A DNA stretch of 64,000 bases from Paenibacillus sp. ACRRX (GCF_022346885.1 NZ_JAKRNK010000011.1:114708-178707); one strand, 5' to 3'; counted from the stretch's first letter, positions 53,959-63,502 are shown. Translations and numbers: made by a program. Notes: generated by a model not told the origin, from the sequence alone.

Positions 53959-55335
53959 TCAGCGCAGAAGCTTTTTCATCCAGCGAAGACCATTCTTAAC
54001 ACCTGGATAGCGAAGTGAGAGGTCAAACGCAGTGGTTTGATACAATACGGCTTTGTTGTGACTAAACGTATCAAAGCTGTATTTGCCGTGATAGCGGCCA
54101 GTTCCACTTTCGCCTACGCCTCCGAAAGGCAGATATGGCGTAGCAAGATGCATCAATGTATCATTGACACAACCTCCCCCGAAAGATAGTTGCTCAATGA
54201 TGCTGTGCTGCACCTCGCGTTCAGATGTAAACAAGTACAGTGCAAGTGGCTTCGGACGAGCACGGACGGCGTGGATGACTTCATCTAAATGTTCGTACGT
54301 CAGGACCGGAAGGATAGGGCCGAATATCTCTTCCTCCATTACCTTCATCGTCCAGTCCACATCTGTTAAGACGGTTGGCTCCATACGACGATTGTCTGCA
54401 TCGACATGTCCCCCCCAAGCAATGCTTCCTTCGTCAAGGAAAGTCGTGAGTCGGGCAAGATGCTTGTTGCTGACGATGGAAGGATACAGATCACTTTCCA
54501 ACGGCTTCTGTCCATAGAATGATACAACGGCTTCATGAAGCGCCTGCACAAGTGCTTCACGACGAGTGTGATGTACATATATATAATCGGGTGCAACACA
54601 AGTTTGCCCTGCATTTGTCCACTTGCCAAACGCGATACGACGTGCTGCCAACTGGATATCGGCATCCTGATGTACGATACAAGGGCTCTTGCCCCCTAGT
54701 TCGAGCGTGATGGGGATTAGACGTTTAGCGGCTGCTTCCATCACTTTTTTGCCAACACCAACACTACCTGTAAAGAAAATATAGTCAAATGGAAGCTCAA
54801 GGAGTGTCTGACTGGTCTCAACCGCGCCTTCAACAACCGCGACATATCGTGGATCAAAGCTGTCTCTTATGATGGTGGACAGCACCGCGCTTGTGTGCGG
54901 TGTCCATTCTGATGGTTTCAGCACAGCGGTGTTGCCGGCTGCGATAGCGCCGATAAGCGGAGCAAGCGCAAGTTGGAATGGATAGTTCCAAGGCGCAATA
55001 ATCAGTGCAGTGCCGTAAGGCTCGGGAACAACCATCCCGCGGCTGCCGATATGTGTTAGCGCGGTCTTCACTTTGCGTGGCTTCGCCCAGCGTGTGAGTC
55101 GTTTGGCTAAGTGACGAGCTTCCGCTAACGTAAACCCGATCTCCGTTACGTATGCTTCTGTCTCGCTCTTCCGTAGATCAAGCTGCAAGGCTTGAACAAT
55201 AGCTGCTTCATGTTGTTGTATGGCGTCAATAAGCGTATATAACGCTTGTTGACGCTTTGTTATGTCCCGCGTATGTCCTTCAGCAAAATACTGCTTCTGT
55301 GCTTGTATAAGCTGATTGATCTGTTCACGGCTCAT
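53959..55335 (-). CDS. Aldehyde dehydrogenase, class 3-like
   Basis: A 458-residue NAD(P)-dependent aldehyde dehydrogenase. NAD-binding APWNYPFQL and FTGSVGVGKKV, the general-base Glu in LELGGKSP and the catalytic Cys in NAGQTCVAPDYIY are all present. Length and the C-terminal PFGGVGESGTGRYHGKYSFD match the class 3 fatty-aldehyde group such as YwdH. It oxidises medium or long-chain aldehydes to acids. AGGAGG lies 9 bases before the ATG at 55335, so a 41-codon extension is rejected. It is divergent from a phosphoesterase gene. Confidence 0.92.
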   Translation of the reverse strand: MSREQINQLIQAQKQYFAEGHTRDITKRQQALYTLIDAIQQHEAAIVQALQLDLRKSETEAYVTEIGFTLAEARHLAKRLTRWAKPRKVKTALTHIGSRGMVVPEPYGTALIIAPWNYPFQLALAPLIGAIAAGNTAVLKPSEWTPHTSAVLSTIIRDSFDPRYVAVVEGAVETSQTLLELPFDYIFFTGSVGVGKKVMEAAAKRLIPITLELGGKSPCIVHQDADIQLAARRIAFGKWTNAGQTCVAPDYIYVHHTRREALVQALHEAVVSFYGQKPLESDLYPSIVSNKHLARLTTFLDEGSIAWGGHVDADNRRMEPTVLTDVDWTMKVMEEEIFGPILPVLTYEHLDEVIHAVRARPKPLALYLFTSEREVQHSIIEQLSFGGGCVNDTLMHLATPYLPFGGVGESGTGRYHGKYSFDTFSHNKAVLYQTTAFDLSLRYPGVKNGLRWMKKLLR

Positions 55336-55452
55336 CCGTCTCAGCCTCCTTAACGAATCATGCTCTCTTGCTATCATACTGGATATTCGTTTGCATTGCA
55401 TGGTCCTCTGCTTCATAATAAAAAGATAGTGAGTGAAAGCGGGGGATCTCAA

Positions 55453-56382
55453 TTGCAACCTCTTACGTCCGATAAAGCGGACCCGCCGGTAGACACTTCA
55501 TCTGAAACTTCTAAGTCGCGTACATCTCAGCAGCGGGTGAGCAGGCGTCGCTTTTTAAAAAGCATGATAGGCAGTGTTGTAGCTGCTCCATTTTTGATGG
55601 GAGCCTATTCAAGATGGGTTGAGCCTAAGTGGATTAGAAAGAGAGAGTTGACGATAGCTACGCAGCGTTTGCCGCAGGCATTTCAAGGCATGCGGATCGC
55701 ACATTTGTCAGATCTTCACTTTGGCGACCATACATCCGAACAAGAAGTGGATTCATTAATTAGTCGTGTGATGAAAGCACGGCCTGATATGATATGTTTT
55801 ACGGGTGATCTGGTAGAAGATCATAAAGTATCAGGGAAAGCCATTATTCCTTATTTGAAGAAGCTGCGTGCTCCATTCGGCCAATATGCGGTACTTGGCA
55901 ATCATGACTATCGGCGCGGCACAGATCTGGCAACGGAAGTGCTGACTGAAGCAGGCATTGATGTGTTGACCAACAAAGCGCGTATACTAAGCCATAATGG
56001 CTCCTCAATGGCAATTGCAGGAATAGATGATGCGCTTGACGGAACTCCTGAAATGGGGAATGCGCTTGCGTCTGTGCCGGACGAGATGTGGACACTGCTG
56101 CTGGCTCATGAGCCCGACTGGGCCGACTATACGGTTAGCTCACACGTTGATATGCAATTATCTGGCCACAGCCATGGGGGGCAGATTAGGGCTCCGTTTT
56201 ACGGCCCTATATTTTTACCGGAGATGGGCAAACGATATCCCGACGGCGTATATACCCTTCCGCGAGAGCATGACCATCCCTTACTGGTACATACGAGCAG
56301 AGGCCTTGGCACGACTTTGCTGCCGCTGAGGCTGTTTTGCCCGCCTGAATGGACGATGATAACACTCCAATCGGAGATGTAG
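55453..56382 (+). CDS. Tat-exported metallophosphoesterase, YkuE-like
   Basis: A 309-residue protein with a twin-arginine signal (SRRRFLKSMIGSVVAAPFLM). The calcineurin-like phosphoesterase motifs follow: HLSDLHFGD, FTGDLVED, LGNHDYR, and HSHGGQIR with the preceding LAHEPD. These bind two metals. YkuE of Bacillus is a Tat-dependent wall-associated phosphoesterase of the same layout. The start is assigned to TTG at 55453 behind GGGGGAT; an upstream GTG at 55429 is less well placed. A Tat substrate implies folded export, probably with metal already bound. Confidence 0.85.
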   Translation: MQPLTSDKADPPVDTSSETSKSRTSQQRVSRRRFLKSMIGSVVAAPFLMGAYSRWVEPKWIRKRELTIATQRLPQAFQGMRIAHLSDLHFGDHTSEQEVDSLISRVMKARPDMICFTGDLVEDHKVSGKAIIPYLKKLRAPFGQYAVLGNHDYRRGTDLATEVLTEAGIDVLTNKARILSHNGSSMAIAGIDDALDGTPEMGNALASVPDEMWTLLLAHEPDWADYTVSSHVDMQLSGHSHGGQIRAPFYGPIFLPEMGKRYPDGVYTLPREHDHPLLVHTSRGLGTTLLPLRLFCPPEWTMITLQSEM

Positions 56383-56496
56383 TATGGATATAGCATGATC
56401 AGATAGATACAGAACGTTCAAAGCCGTAACTTGATTAGGGGAAAGACAACAATTAGAGCTTGATGGAAAGCGGATAACGAGAGGAGAAGAATCACC

Positions 56497-57255
56497 ATGC
56501 AGACAGTGGCCATCCTTTCAGACATTCACGGTAACTTGCAAGCACTTGAAGCCGTAATGAGCGATCTAAAACGGCTGGGAGTTGACCGTATTTTTTGCCT
56601 TGGGGACTTGGTGGGAAAAGGACCAAATGCTGTGGAAGTGACCGATATTGTATTACAGGAATGCGATGTTATTGTCAGAGGAAACTGGGATGAACTTGTA
56701 GCTCGGATCGAAGATGACATGCAGTTCCGTTGGCATGCAGATCAACTAGGAAAAGAGCGCGTGAAGCGGCTGTCATCGCTGCCGTTCTCGTATGATTGCA
56801 TCATAAGCGGACGGCATATCCGTATGGTGCATGCTTCTCCGCAGAGCGTGTATCACCGTGTACAGCCATGGGATCCAATAGAAAAGCGATTGGGTATGTT
56901 TGACTTTACTTCTTCGCTGCATGAGCCGCTGCATCCTTGCCAATCACCAGATATCGTCATCTATGGAGACATTCATCAAGCGTATTTACAGCATATCCAG
57001 GGGAAAACCCTGCTTAATTGCGGCAGTGTGGGCAATCCGCTTGATATGACACAGGCATCCTATGTCATTTTGGAAGGCGAATATGGGAATGTAGATCAAG
57101 CTCCATTCTCAATCCAATTTCGTCGGGTTCCTTATGACATTGAGCAGGCAGTATGGGCAGCCGAACATACGGATATACCAGGCGTTAAGCATTATGTGCG
57201 TGAGCTCCGTACAGGGGTGTACCGAGGCTTGCAGAAGTCTGTTGATGAAGGATAA
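56497..57255 (+). CDS. Metallophosphoesterase family protein (YfcE/ApaH-like)
   Basis: A 252-residue cytoplasmic phosphoesterase with LSDIHGN at residues 7-13, LGDLVGKGP, VRGNWDEL and YGDIHQAY plus NCGSVGNPLD. The NWD in place of the usual GNHD is typical of the YfcE-like and serine/threonine-phosphatase-like branch. Substrate is unknown. GAGGAG precedes the ATG. It follows the Tat-exported phosphoesterase by 114 bp but belongs to a different subfamily, so the two need not share function. Confidence 0.85.
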   Translation: MQTVAILSDIHGNLQALEAVMSDLKRLGVDRIFCLGDLVGKGPNAVEVTDIVLQECDVIVRGNWDELVARIEDDMQFRWHADQLGKERVKRLSSLPFSYDCIISGRHIRMVHASPQSVYHRVQPWDPIEKRLGMFDFTSSLHEPLHPCQSPDIVIYGDIHQAYLQHIQGKTLLNCGSVGNPLDMTQASYVILEGEYGNVDQAPFSIQFRRVPYDIEQAVWAAEHTDIPGVKHYVRELRTGVYRGLQKSVDEG

Positions 57256-57330
57256 CATATCTTATCTTAACATAGCCTCTCTTTTCAACCGGAACAATCA
57301 GTGATACGATAAACGAATGAATCCAGCACA

Positions 57331-57358
57331 AGCCAGCGTATATGACGCTGGCTTTCTC
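57331..57358 (+). terminator. Intrinsic terminator
   Basis: AGCCAGCG and CGCTGGCT around TATATGA, followed by TTCTCG, 76 bases past the phosphoesterase stop. Confidence 0.75.
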
Positions 57359-57451
57359 GCTGTTGTTTAATAAGCGTCGATGGTTACCGGAGTGAATGGA
57401 GTACGGAAGATGTGAAGGAATAGAGAGAAGAAAGATGAGGTGTCAGCAGCA

Positions 57452-58486
57452 TTGAAAGCACAACAATGGTTCACCCATCCTGTCGGACTTACGGTGAGCG
57501 CTGTTATGACTACGCTCTTGTGGGGCAGCGCGATGCCGGCAGTCAAGATTGGATATGAGAAATTACAAATCGCAACAGGGCAAACCTTTGAACAATGGGT
57601 ATTCGCTGGTTATCGATTTACTCTGGCGGGAATTATGCTTGTTATATTTGCGTCTGTAGTGGAACGTACTGTCAACAAAGCGGACAGGGATGGTGCAGAA
57701 ACAACGGAACATAAGGGGACAACGGGTACAACTAGATTGACCTGGTTCCGAGTTTCGCGATTAGCCGCGGTGCAGACTTTTATGCAATATTTATGCTTTT
57801 ATATCGGTTTGAGTTTAAGCACAGGCATGCAAGGCGCGATTATATCGGGAGCCACTTGCTTCTTCCAGATGGTAGTCGCAAGATTTATTGACAAAAATGA
57901 GCATTTTACCCGCCGCAAGACAGTAGGGCTTTTGCTCGGATTTGCTGGGGTAGCTGTTGTTACGTTAACACAAGGCGGTCTCCATTTTAGACTTGGCCTC
58001 GGGGATATATGTTTAATTTTGTCTGCCTTGTTTGGCGGTTTAGGCAACGTGCTGGCCAAACATGAATCGCGCGACTTTCCTGTGCTGTGGCTGACAGGCA
58101 GGCAGATGCTGCTTGGTGGTATTGGCCTTATGATCGTGGGGGCTGTGAAGGCTGGCATAACGCCGTTTCAGTGGGAATTGCAGACGCTGCTGCTGCTCGC
58201 GTATTTAGCATTTTTGTCTGCGGCTGGATTCGGGCTATGGAATATGATTATGAAGTATAATGCCGTGGGTAAAGTTTCGATGTATTTATTTTTGATCCCT
58301 GTATTTGGCGTATTTTTGTCAGTTATGCTGCTGGGCGAGCACTTTAATGTATGGACTTTAGCGGCCCTGCTGCTCGTTGTGGCGGGAATTCTGGTCGTAA
58401 ATCGATCCCCTGCCCAAGCAGCAGATAAGAACTATCTAGACGGGCACACAACTGGGAAGGACGTTTCTAACCAAACAGCGTCATAA
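57452..58486 (+). CDS. DMT family transporter (EamA)
   Basis: A 344-residue membrane protein with ten helices in two EamA repeats. The first repeat includes TLLWGSAMPAVKIGYE near the N-terminus; the second includes SALFGGLGNVLAKHES. A polar loop of about 30 residues near residue 75 is longer than usual. The family exports amino acids, nucleotides or drugs; substrate is unknown. TTG at 57452 has GAGGTG 9 bases upstream; the GTG at 57440 within that sequence is an alternative start giving four more residues. Confidence 0.83.
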   Translation: MKAQQWFTHPVGLTVSAVMTTLLWGSAMPAVKIGYEKLQIATGQTFEQWVFAGYRFTLAGIMLVIFASVVERTVNKADRDGAETTEHKGTTGTTRLTWFRVSRLAAVQTFMQYLCFYIGLSLSTGMQGAIISGATCFFQMVVARFIDKNEHFTRRKTVGLLLGFAGVAVVTLTQGGLHFRLGLGDICLILSALFGGLGNVLAKHESRDFPVLWLTGRQMLLGGIGLMIVGAVKAGITPFQWELQTLLLLAYLAFLSAAGFGLWNMIMKYNAVGKVSMYLFLIPVFGVFLSVMLLGEHFNVWTLAALLLVVAGILVVNRSPAQAADKNYLDGHTTGKDVSNQTAS

Positions 58487-58492
58487 TATAAA

Positions 58493-58540
58493 TAACGGCC
58501 TCCGTCCAATCTTATTGAGTGGTCGAAGGCCGTTATTTAG
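58493..58540. terminator. Bidirectional terminator between DMT and CDF genes
   Basis: TAACGGCC and GGCCGTTA with partial inner pairing, followed by TTTAGTT. It sits between convergent genes. Confidence 0.8.
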
Positions 58541-58557
58541 TTAGATTAAGGTCCAGC

Positions 58558-59517
58558 CTACGTGTTGCGGCTGCTGCGCTGTGAAAATGTTCTTCCGTAA
58601 TCACCATGCGGATGAATATCTGCATGTTCCGTTTGAATCGTTGAGTGGGTGATACTATATTTCTTCTCAAGCGTCTCGTTAATAGCTAATATGATGCAGA
58701 ACGGTTGAATGTTTTCGCGAACAAATACGTGTGCAGTCAAGGAATAATGATCACTAGAGATCGCCCATAGATGCATTTCATGTACATCTTCAACCCCCTC
58801 AACTTCCAAAAGGTCCTGTCTAATCTGTTCCAGGTCAAACTTATCAGGAACTGCTTCCATAAGAATGAGGTAGGATTCTTTAATAATACGGAAGCCGCCA
58901 ACAAAAATAATGCAGCCAATAACCATACTAATCAGTGGGTCAAACCAGAGCATGCCTGTAAAATAAATAAGCACAGCAGATATGATTACGCCGATGGAGC
59001 TTAATAAGTCACCAATAAAATGCCATAAGGCACTTTGAATGTTTAAGTTTTCTTCTTCCTTCATACTGCGGCTGAGTATGATTGTTAGAACGATGTTCAC
59101 AATTAGGCCAATGGAGCTGATGATCAGCATTAATTGAAAGTTAATGTCTTGCGGCGTAATGAAACGTCTGACCCCTTCGATAAAGATCCCGACAGCAATA
59201 ATAGCTAGTGCCAGGCCATTTAGGAAAGAAGCCAATATTTCAAATCGTAAATACCCATATGTATACTTCGAGTTAGAGGCTCTTCTAGCCATATAAATGG
59301 CTGCCATACTGAGACCAAGAGCCAGAACATCGGAGATCATATGAGCCGAGTCGGACAAAAGGGCGAGTGAGTTGGACATGATGCCGCCAATGACCTCAAC
59401 AATTGTAAAAAACAACGTCAAGCTAAGCGTAATCCATAACGTCTTAAGTGAAGCGGATTGGACTTTGTTATGCTGGAGATGATGGAAATCTACATGTTCT
59501 TGAGCTTTGTTGCCCAT
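58558..59517 (-). CDS. Cation diffusion facilitator, CzcD-like
   Basis: A 319-residue CDF exporter with six helices and a C-terminal ferredoxin-like domain (about 225-300). The metal site residues are in SDSAHMISDVLALGLS (helix 2) and ALWHFIGDLLSS (helix 5), the HxxxD pairs typical of zinc-CDF proteins. It exchanges zinc, cobalt or cadmium for protons. The C-terminus ends HADIHPHGDYGR. No metal regulator is adjacent. GAAAGGTGA precedes the ATG. The divergent side is gene-free for 540 bp. Confidence 0.92.
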   Translation of the reverse strand: MGNKAQEHVDFHHLQHNKVQSASLKTLWITLSLTLFFTIVEVIGGIMSNSLALLSDSAHMISDVLALGLSMAAIYMARRASNSKYTYGYLRFEILASFLNGLALAIIAVGIFIEGVRRFITPQDINFQLMLIISSIGLIVNIVLTIILSRSMKEEENLNIQSALWHFIGDLLSSIGVIISAVLIYFTGMLWFDPLISMVIGCIIFVGGFRIIKESYLILMEAVPDKFDLEQIRQDLLEVEGVEDVHEMHLWAISSDHYSLTAHVFVRENIQPFCIILAINETLEKKYSITHSTIQTEHADIHPHGDYGRTFSQRSSRNT

Positions 59518-59597
59518 AGGATCACCTTTCTTATTAACCGTTCTTTAGTATTTGTTACATAACCGTAATCTTGTTGTTAACGTTATATAATGTAATA

Positions 59598-59679
59598 GGG
59601 GTATAGTAATAGCAAGACCCCCTTTTGATGAAAATATATCCCTTTTGTCGGACCTGCGATATGCAGGTCTCTTTTTTTA
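59598..59679 (+). ncRNA. Candidate small RNA with its own terminator
   Basis: On the plus strand a TATAAT at 59586 is followed by GGGGT...ACCCC (about 59598-59620), a C/T-rich linker and a strong terminator: GACCTGC and GCAGGTC around GATAT, with TCTTTTTTT. No plus-strand gene lies upstream for this terminator to serve, so a short transcript of about 80 nt is inferred. The -35 is poor. Confidence 0.35.
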
Positions 59680-59786
59680 CAATCATTAAAAGAAACAGAA
59701 GTGACAAATGATATGTTGTACATGCTGGAATGTTAGTAAAATGATAAGGGCAGTAATGGATGCTAGAACAGCATTTTCTTTATAAA

Positions 59787-59801
59787 TGATAATTATTATT
59801 A
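59787..59801. promoter_or_regulatory. Orphan Fur-box-like site
   Basis: TGATAATTATTATTA matches the Bacillus Fur 7-1-7 consensus TGATAAT-N-ATTATCA at 13 of 14 defined positions. No gene starts near it: the nearest, the CDF gene, begins 270 bp away on the minus strand. The region to 59934 on the plus strand has a C-rich segment at 59876-59887 but no reading frame. AT-rich surroundings raise the chance-match risk. Confidence 0.4.
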
Positions 59802-59934
59802 ATTTATATTTATTATAAATAATTACTTACTACATAATACCTCCGTAATGCGGAAGCGTCAAGCTATTTTGTGTCGTCCGCCCCCACTGCATGTGAAGAT
59901 AATCTGATGCTGTTGAATATGTATAAATAAAAAC

Positions 59935-59987
59935 GAGGCTATCCGAGGGAGCAAACAAGCGTTGTGCTTGCTCTCTCAGGCAGCCTC
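59935..59987. terminator. Terminator downstream of the PHP phosphatase gene
   Basis: GAGGCT and AGCCTC with inner GAGAGAGCAAG-type pairing. The minus-strand tail GTTTTTATTT is T-rich, which suits the minus-strand gene ending at 60059. The plus-strand tail is weaker. Confidence 0.7.
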
Positions 59988-60058
59988 TTTACCTTTTGAC
60001 AAATCTGATCATGCGATAAACATTTCTAGATGTTGAATGCTTGAGGACAAGCGATCGT

Positions 60059-60871
60059 CTAGTTTAACGCTACCACTTGTTTTTGTTTCTGCTTAAAATA
60101 CACCCAAGACTTAAAACCGATCTCCAGCAGTCGTTGTCGCACATCTTCCCATTCTTCACCTACACGTTCTGGCTTATGTGCATCCGAACCAAAGGTGACA
60201 TCAACGGCGTAATAAAGTGCTCGTTCCAATATATCATCAGACGGGTACCAGCCACCGCTTAGCTTAGTTTTGCCAGAGGTGTTGATCTCAATGGCGATGC
60301 CATGTTGAGCGATAGCTTGCAGCGTTTGGTCAATGGCTGCTGGCGTTTGAATGTCAGAGAAGGCAGGATAGTTTCCCTTCATTGCGTCGATGTGCCCGAG
60401 AATCTGGAACATGTTAGCTTGGGCAGACTCACGAATAAGACGGTAGTATGCGGTCTTGGTTTCGATGCGATCTTCTTCCGACAAGTCGCGCCAACGATTT
60501 TTGTTAAAGATGCTAACGCCATGTGTATGGTGGACAGAGCCAATAATATAATCAAAGGGATAGCGAGAAAGTGTCTGATGATACAGCTTGGCATACTCTG
60601 GGAAGAAGTCGGATTCAATGCCAAGGAGTACGTCAATTCGCCCTGCATACTCGACTTTTAGCTTTAATACTTCGTCAACATAGGCTCCGAATTCACTCTT
60701 TCTCATCGTAATGTTGGGGAAGGGTTGATCGTCTTCATGACCAAAGTAGGGTGTGTGGTCGGAAATGCCTATCACGTCAAGTCCTGATGTGATTCCGGCT
60801 TCAATATAGTCACGAATGGTACCGTTAGCGTGGCCGCAGCGAACATGATGTGTATGTAAGTCAAATTTCAT
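60059..60871 (-). CDS. Histidinol-phosphatase, PHP type (HisJ family)
   Basis: A 270-residue PHP-domain phosphoesterase. Metal ligands are seen in DLHTHHVRCGHANG at the N-terminus, ISDHTP, IESDF, GSVHHTHG, LGHIDAM and GSDAH near the C-terminus. HisJ/HisK enzymes release phosphate from histidinol phosphate in histidine synthesis. No other his gene is near, so a related PHP phosphatase role is possible. GAAGGAG precedes the ATG at 60871; a TTG at 60877 would be too close. Confidence 0.85.
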   Translation of the reverse strand: MKFDLHTHHVRCGHANGTIRDYIEAGITSGLDVIGISDHTPYFGHEDDQPFPNITMRKSEFGAYVDEVLKLKVEYAGRIDVLLGIESDFFPEYAKLYHQTLSRYPFDYIIGSVHHTHGVSIFNKNRWRDLSEEDRIETKTAYYRLIRESAQANMFQILGHIDAMKGNYPAFSDIQTPAAIDQTLQAIAQHGIAIEINTSGKTKLSGGWYPSDDILERALYYAVDVTFGSDAHKPERVGEEWEDVRQRLLEIGFKSWVYFKQKQKQVVALN

Positions 60872-60924
60872 CAGCAAGTAGCTCCTTCTTCATTGATGCG
60901 TGCTGTATGCCGTCCCTCGTCTTA

Positions 60925-61827
60925 TTATTCCGATCCGTAAAATTGATTCTCCGGCATACCCTTTAAATCACTCAAAAATTGCTGCATCGCCGTATTCAAA
61001 TAACGTCCAGCCCGATAAATAACACCCACAGGATGCGAAGTTTCCAACTCATAAATGGGAACGATCTGCAAAGTGCCCCGTTTAAGCTCACTGCTGACAG
61101 ACAGTTTGGATATAATGGCAGCACCCATATTCAATTCAACCATACGCTTGATTTCCTCGCTGCTTGACAGTTCCATCACAATATGAGGTTGTATGCCATG
61201 CTGGCGGAACGCCTCATCCGCAAAACGTCGGCCTACTGTATCTGGTGACAGCATAATAAGCGGGACGTCTCTTAACATGTCGATTGTGGCACGTTTGTGT
61301 TGTGCCAGTGGATGTTGTGGGTTAACCACAAGCTCAAATGTGTCGTAGTAGAGGACGGAAGTAATGAGATTCGGGTTCTTGTCCGTTAAATAACCGATCC
61401 CAATATCAACGGTGCTGTTCTCAATCTGAGTAGCGACTTGAGATGAGGACATAGACAGGATCGTTGTCTTAATAAGTGGAAACTGGTCTTGAAAGTAAGA
61501 AAGGATGCGCGGCAGAATCTGAATCGCAATGGAAGTTGTTGTTCCCAGTACAATATGACCCTGTGGAATCTGATTCAAGTCGGCAAGCTTCTGTTTTAGA
61601 TCATCTACGATATTCAGTACTTGTTCGGCGTGCGCTAGAAATACTTTTCCGCTATCCGTCAGCGTGACGGGTTGATTGCGGTCAATCAGCACCGTTTTGA
61701 ACTCATCCTCCAAGCTTTTGATCTGAGCGGACACGGCAGGTTGCGTCAAGTTAAGCAGTTCCCCCGCCTTGCGAAAGCTCATTGTCTTGGATATTGTAAT
61801 CAGCGTTTCCAATTGGCTTAAGTTCAT
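60925..61827 (-). CDS. LysR family transcriptional regulator
   Basis: A 300-residue LysR protein: winged helix at 1-62 (SFRKAGELLNLTQPAVSAQI) and effector domain at about 88-290 (GHIVLGTTTSIAIQILPRIL). It resembles the CysL/CbbR-like group but the effector is unknown. AGGAGG lies 9 bases before the ATG at 61827, preferred over an ATG six bases upstream. It is separated from the PHP gene by 53 bp on the same strand and is divergent from the Atg22-like MFS gene across 301 bp. Confidence 0.87.
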   Translation of the reverse strand: MNLSQLETLITISKTMSFRKAGELLNLTQPAVSAQIKSLEDEFKTVLIDRNQPVTLTDSGKVFLAHAEQVLNIVDDLKQKLADLNQIPQGHIVLGTTTSIAIQILPRILSYFQDQFPLIKTTILSMSSSQVATQIENSTVDIGIGYLTDKNPNLITSVLYYDTFELVVNPQHPLAQHKRATIDMLRDVPLIMLSPDTVGRRFADEAFRQHGIQPHIVMELSSSEEIKRMVELNMGAAIISKLSVSSELKRGTLQIVPIYELETSHPVGVIYRAGRYLNTAMQQFLSDLKGMPENQFYGSE

Positions 61828-62128
61828 ACCCATTACCCTCCTTCCAGTATGTGGTGACGACTAGCCGGTCATTGTGATCTCCATACAACAAGTGTAGATG
61901 AGCACTCATGAGCAATACTCACAATTTAAATTATAGAGTAACGGTTACAAATGAGCAATGTTGCCTACATAGCCTCGCCTAATTGAACATACAATGTACA
62001 AGCTTCACAAATCCTTGAATTGACCATTTCATGGACTTGCTGCAAAATTAGGCTGTACATAGTTATTAAACTGCTCAAGCTGGACAAAGAGCACGTCACA
62101 GTTTGAAATCAATTACTGGAGGAACTTT
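61828..62128. other. Divergent intergenic region between LysR and MFS genes
   Basis: No gene or strong hairpin is seen. It should hold both promoters and any LysR operator; several T-N11-A spacings occur but none stands out from the AT-rich background. Confidence 0.4.
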
Positions 62129-63454
62129 ATGCAGACGAAGCAAGTACGTCACTGGATGATGTACGATTGGGCCAATTCGGCCTTTGCCACCACGATGATG
62201 GCAGCTGTACTGCCGGTATTTTATCAGACGGTTGCGGCATCTTCACTAGATAAGCATGTAGCAACCAGCTTCTGGTCTTATACCCAGACGATCGCGATGA
62301 TCCTCGTTGCATTGTCTTCGCCGCTGCTTGGTGCAATGGCGGATTTATCACAGCGGAAGATGTTATTTCTGCGATTGTTTACTTGGCTGGGTTCATTGAG
62401 CTGCATTTTGATGGTGTTTGCAGGTAATGGCGACTGGATTCTCGTGTCGATCCTGTTTATTTTTGGTACGATTGGTTTTTCCGGTGGCAATACCTTTTAT
62501 GATTCGCTGCTGCCTGACATTGCACCTCCGGATCAGAGGGATGAAGTCTCTGCAAAAGGATATATGTTTGGTTATATCGGTGGCGGTGTACTCTTGGCAA
62601 TTAACATCGTCATGCTGGAAAAGTACGCTTGGTTTGGCTTCCCAGATAAGCTTGCAGCTACACAAGCCGTGTTTGTAACTGTGGGTATATGGTGGCTGCT
62701 GTTTTCACTACCGATGTTCCGTTCACTGAAAGATCCTCAGCGGACTGTAAGATTATCAGCAGGAACGTATGCCAAGAATGGATTCGGGCGTGTCATACGG
62801 ACTGTACGTCGTCTGCCAAAGTATCCTGAGCTGTTAAAGTATATCGTTGCATTTTGGTTTTTCAACGACGGGATATCAACAATTATTGGCATGTCTGCGA
62901 TTTATGGTGCAGAGTTGGGCATTGGAACGACGCATTTGATCGCGGCACTTCTTATTACCCAGTTCGTCGGCATTCCGTTTACTTTTATATTTGCAAAATA
63001 TGCAAAAAAGTTAGGCTCTAAGCGATCATTATATCTGTCACTCAGCATGTACGTAGTTATCGTATGCTTTGGATACTTTATGCAAACGGCTGTACACTTT
63101 TACATTCTTGCTTTTATGGTTGGCATGGTGCAGGGTGGGAGCCAGGCGGTAGCCCGGTCCATTTACAGCCAATTAGTGCCGAAGCAGCGTTCGTCTGAAT
63201 TTTTTGGTTTCTTGAGTTTATCAAGTAAAGTATCTGCTTCCATCGGACCTTTTGTGTTCGGGACGGTAGCGTTTATGACGGGTTCTTCACGTCTGGCTAT
63301 CTTATCGATCGTTTTGTTCTTTATCATTGGAATTGCGATGCTCGTTACCGTTAATATTGAGAAAGGTCGCCTTGAAGCGGAACGTAATGAAGAGCAGGAT
63401 GACACACATGGTCATACGTCTTCATCTTCTCCTCCGCATACGCCGACTGTATAA
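62129..63454 (+). CDS. MFS transporter, UMF1/Atg22-like family
   Basis: A 441-residue protein with 11-12 membrane helices. The N-terminal MMYDWANSAFATTMM motif and the SGGNTFYDSLLPDIAPPDQR loop are diagnostic of the UMF1 family related to yeast vacuolar effluxer Atg22, which exports amino acids. Bacterial substrates are unknown. GGAGG precedes the ATG. A His/Ser-rich tail (HGHTSSSSPPHTP) is present. A LysR gene lies divergent upstream and could regulate it. Confidence 0.88.
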   Translation: MQTKQVRHWMMYDWANSAFATTMMAAVLPVFYQTVAASSLDKHVATSFWSYTQTIAMILVALSSPLLGAMADLSQRKMLFLRLFTWLGSLSCILMVFAGNGDWILVSILFIFGTIGFSGGNTFYDSLLPDIAPPDQRDEVSAKGYMFGYIGGGVLLAINIVMLEKYAWFGFPDKLAATQAVFVTVGIWWLLFSLPMFRSLKDPQRTVRLSAGTYAKNGFGRVIRTVRRLPKYPELLKYIVAFWFFNDGISTIIGMSAIYGAELGIGTTHLIAALLITQFVGIPFTFIFAKYAKKLGSKRSLYLSLSMYVVIVCFGYFMQTAVHFYILAFMVGMVQGGSQAVARSIYSQLVPKQRSSEFFGFLSLSSKVSASIGPFVFGTVAFMTGSSRLAILSIVLFFIIGIAMLVTVNIEKGRLEAERNEEQDDTHGHTSSSSPPHTPTV

Positions 63455-63457
63455 GAG

Positions 63458-63502
63458 ACGGAGCTGCCCTATGTGTGATGTTGTTGGGGCAGCTCCGTTT
63501 TG
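63458..63502 (+). terminator. Terminator of the Atg22-like MFS gene
   Basis: ACGGAGCTGCCC and GGGCAGCTCCGT around a 17-base loop, followed by TTTTG. Confidence 0.9.
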
